Assembly (NCBI RefSeq): GCF_025717065.2
Contig: NZ_JAOVZO020000003.1
Span: 372,001-436,000 of the forward strand
Length of the DNA stretch: 64,000 nucleotides
DNA from: Tahibacter soli
GTDB lineage: Bacteria > Pseudomonadota > Gammaproteobacteria > Xanthomonadales > Rhodanobacteraceae
Direction of reading: 5' to 3'
Shown: positions 62,046 to 64,000 of the stretch, piece by piece
Position numbering within the stretch: the first letter of the stretch is position 1
How the letters are laid out: each line of letters opens with the position of its first letter
Translations under genes and position numbers: made by a program
The notes under the pieces: model-generated
Databases searched by the model: none
The model's input: the letters and a program-made list of their open reading frames with translations, nothing else
Told to the model about the DNA's origin: nothing

Positions 62046-62630
62046 TCAGAACTTCATCGGGTCCATGATGGCGTCGAGATTCAGGCCGTCGCAGAACTCC
62101 AGAAAATCGTCGCGCAGCGCCGCGATGTGCGTCGTCGACGGAATGCCGACGGTGACCTGCGCGGAAAACATGTCCGCGCCGGTCTGCATCGCGCGATAGC
62201 GCGTCGAGTGCAGCTGTTCGACCGTGATGCCGCGGCGCGCGAAGAATTCCGCGAGCTGATGGAGAATGCCCGGACGGTCGGCCGACACGACTTCGACGAC
62301 GTACGGCAGCAGCGTGTTCTGCACCGGTTTCGGCCCGGTGCGAAACTGCAGGATGCGCAGGTTTTCGCCGCGCTCGAGCTTGTTGAGCGCATTCTCGAGT
62401 TTGGCGATCGCGTCCCACGGACCGACCGCCAGCGCGAGCACCGAGACGTCCTGGCCGAGCGTCGCCACGCGCGCTTCGACCAGATTGCAGCCGCAGTCGG
62501 AAATGCGTCGCGTCACCGCGACCAGCGGCGATTCCGGCTGGGGCGCGAAGGCGTTGATCAGAAGGAAGTTCTCGTTCGCCGTAGGGCGTGGCGCAGCGTC
62601 GGTCAAGGCGGATTTACCTGCTTGCTTCAC
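62046..62630 (-). CDS. gcvR: Glycine cleavage system transcriptional repressor-like ACT protein
   Basis: A 194-residue protein with two ACT domains (about 20-95, LLINAFAPQPESPLVAVTRRISDCGCN, and 110-190, PYVVEVVSADRPGILHQLAEFF). This is the GcvR architecture, which in E. coli binds and inhibits GcvA in response to glycine. The first codon is GTG. It diverges from dapA, with bcp downstream, an order known from many gammaproteobacteria. No gcv genes are in the window. Confidence 0.9.
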   Translation of the reverse strand: MKQAGKSALTDAAPRPTANENFLLINAFAPQPESPLVAVTRRISDCGCNLVEARVATLGQDVSVLALAVGPWDAIAKLENALNKLERGENLRILQFRTGPKPVQNTLLPYVVEVVSADRPGILHQLAEFFARRGITVEQLHSTRYRAMQTGADMFSAQVTVGIPSTTHIAALRDDFLEFCDGLNLDAIMDPMKF

Positions 62631-62750
62631 GGTCCGTGCGTCGCCTGGAGGTTACGCCGGCTTTCGCACCGGCGGCGCCGCCAGAATACTTGCCACGTAT
62701 GGGGGCCGCAAGTAACATCCGCCGCTCTTCAGACCGGCGCGGAACTGCGT

Positions 62751-63638
62751 GTGAATTTTTCCGGAAGCATCTGTGCGCTGGCGACGCCGTTCGGCGTCGA
62801 CGACGCGCTGGACCTCGACGCTTTCGCGCGCCTGATCGAGCATCAAATCCGTGGCGGTACCCAGGCTCTCGTCGTCGCAGGCTCGACCGGCGAAGCGCAC
62901 GCGCTCGCCGCCGACGAATTCGACCGCCTGCTCGCGTTCGCGATCGAGCGCGTCGCCGGACGCGTGCCGGTGCTTGCCGGCACCGGCACCGCGAACACGC
63001 ACAAGACGATCGCCGCGACGCGGCGCGCCCGCGCGCTAGGCGCCGACGCGGCGCTCGTGGTGACGCCTTACTATGTGCGTCCGACGCAAGAGGGCCTGCG
63101 CCGTCATTATCTCGAGGTCGCCGAGCACGGCGATCTGCCGATCGTGCTGTACAACGTGCCGGGCCGCACCGGTTGCGACATGCTGCCGGCGACGGTCGCG
63201 GCGCTCGCGCCGCATCCGCGCATCGTCGGCATCAAGGAGGCCGTCGGCGATGTCGACCGCGTCAAGGCGCTGCTGGCGCTGGCGCGCGACGACTTCTCGG
63301 TGATTTCCGGCGACGACCCGACCGCGCTGCGCAGTCTCGCGCTCGGCGCCGCCGGCGTGATCTCGGTCGCGAACAACGTCGTGCCGGCGTTGTTCCGGCG
63401 GTTGTGCGATGCGGCCCGCGCGGGCCGTGCCGACGAAGCCGCCGATCTCGATCGCCGGCTTCAGCCGTTGTTCGACGCGCTCGGCGTAGAGTCCAACCCG
63501 ATTCCGGTCAAATTCGGCCTCTCGGCGATCGGAATCGGAACCCCGCGTTTGCGCCTGCCGCTGAGCGAGCTCAGCCAGCCGCACCGTGGGCGCTTGCGCG
63601 AATTGGTCCTGAATCTGCAAGATGCCGCGGTTGCGTAG
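62751..63638 (+). CDS. dapA: 4-hydroxy-tetrahydrodipicolinate synthase
   Basis: Condenses pyruvate and aspartate semialdehyde in lysine/peptidoglycan precursor synthesis. 295 residues from GTG (VNFSGSICALATPF). Schiff-base Lys162 in VGIKEAVGD, Tyr134 in YNVPGRTG and VTPYYVRPTQEG at about 104-115. The substrate loop is GSTGEA (44-49) where most DapA proteins have GTTGES, a conservative change. The lipoprotein gene follows, as in the dapA-bamC operon. Confidence 0.95.
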   Translation: MNFSGSICALATPFGVDDALDLDAFARLIEHQIRGGTQALVVAGSTGEAHALAADEFDRLLAFAIERVAGRVPVLAGTGTANTHKTIAATRRARALGADAALVVTPYYVRPTQEGLRRHYLEVAEHGDLPIVLYNVPGRTGCDMLPATVAALAPHPRIVGIKEAVGDVDRVKALLALARDDFSVISGDDPTALRSLALGAAGVISVANNVVPALFRRLCDAARAGRADEAADLDRRLQPLFDALGVESNPIPVKFGLSAIGIGTPRLRLPLSELSQPHRGRLRELVLNLQDAAVA

Positions 63639-63726
63639 CGTGCGTCGCAGCTTCGCCTTTGGATGGAAGGTCTCGTGGGGGCGCTGCCAGGCTCCCCGGA
63701 CGTTCCCTAACACACAGGGTCTCCCG

Positions 63727-64000
63727 TGAACTCGAAGTCCGCGATCCGTTTCGTTGTGCTCGCCGCCGTGGCGCCCCTGGCGCTCGGCGCCTGCAGCTGG
63801 TTCAAGCCGAAGTCCGACTGGGACAAGGCCGTTGAAGCGCGTCCGCTGGAAATTCCGCCGGACCTTGAAGCGCCGCCGCGCACGAACGACATGGTCGTGC
63901 CGGAAAGCGGCGGTGCGGCCGCGACGGCCGACGCCCCGCGCCGCGCCGCGCGCAGCGCCACCGGCATCGACGGCCTGCACGTCGCCGACGGCGTCGACGG
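63727..64000 (+). CDS. bamC: Lipoprotein, BamC-like, truncated by window edge
   Basis: The first 91 codons of a lipoprotein with GTG start (VNSKSAIRFVVLAA) and lipobox LGAC at about residues 20-23, followed by SWFKPKSDWDKAVEARPLEIPPDLEAPP. BamC/NlpB, a component of the BAM outer-membrane assembly complex, commonly follows dapA and has a similar flexible N-terminus with an L-x-x-PPDL motif. The domain that would settle the call lies beyond the right edge. Confidence 0.75.

Overview
The window is a chromosomal segment of a high-GC gammaproteobacterium, most likely of the order Lysobacterales (Xanthomonadales). Codons end overwhelmingly in G or C and GTG starts are frequent. The order asd-fimV-truA-trpF-trpB-trpA-accD-folC-SPOR protein-cvpA-purF is a classic gammaproteobacterial arrangement, and phoB-phoR next to ppk1-ppx, a PIN-PhoH protein and an NAD-type isocitrate dehydrogenase fit that order. 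Family level (Rhodanobacteraceae or relatives) is a guess. I see no rRNA, tRNA, CRISPR array, insertion sequence, prophage or plasmid gene.

Layout. 1-7752 (minus): a kynurenine/3-hydroxyanthranilate catabolic operon with kynureninase (cut by the left edge), 3-hydroxyanthranilate dioxygenase, ACMS decarboxylase, aminomuconate-semialdehyde dehydrogenase, a RidA-type deaminase and an SDR, interleaved with a carbonic anhydrase and two exported unknown proteins. 7798-7987: a composite of two palindromes of REP type. 7993-15598: asnS with two small genes, an IscA-type protein, a membrane/TPR protein, a HerA-like ATPase, an MltD-like transglycosylase and an orphan gene. 15764-17244: psd and a SCO1-like copper chaperone. 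17309-32227 (plus): prmB, aroC, asd, fimV, then truA-trpFBA-accD-folC-SPOR-cvpA-purF. 32237-38714: a methyltransferase, a DUF455 ferritin-like protein and a glycosylation-type group (membrane protein, GT-C-like protein, GT4, DUF2304, GT2).

38715-41859: a structured non-coding stretch followed by three exported proteins of unknown function. 41985-51900 (minus): lpxH, a periplasmic cyclophilin, then a phosphate/polyphosphate block (ppx, ppk1, a PstS-like binding protein, phoR, phoB) and a BepA-like M48 protease. 52105-59909: glutaredoxin plus an AhpD-like protein, a secreted protein, NAD-isocitrate dehydrogenase, a secreted zinc metalloprotease with a small exported partner, thiD and a FadL-like outer-membrane protein. 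60102-64000: phoH-type ATPase, bcp/prxQ, gcvR, dapA and the start of a bamC-like lipoprotein gene.

Most genes are conserved housekeeping functions in tight operons; 4-bp start/stop overlaps (ATGA or GTGA) occur at about a dozen junctions. No clearly new system stands out. The best leads are the extended kynurenine operon with an SDR lacking the canonical Tyr/Lys, the PstS-like protein inside the phoBR-ppk-ppx block without transporter genes, a W-rich domain shared by two nearby secreted proteins, a signal peptide made of 15-bp tandem repeats, paired palindromes at 15704-15739 and the exported-protein cluster at 38.7-41.9 kb. Start codons were chosen from Shine-Dalgarno sites, family length and overlaps; function calls rest on motifs read by eye.
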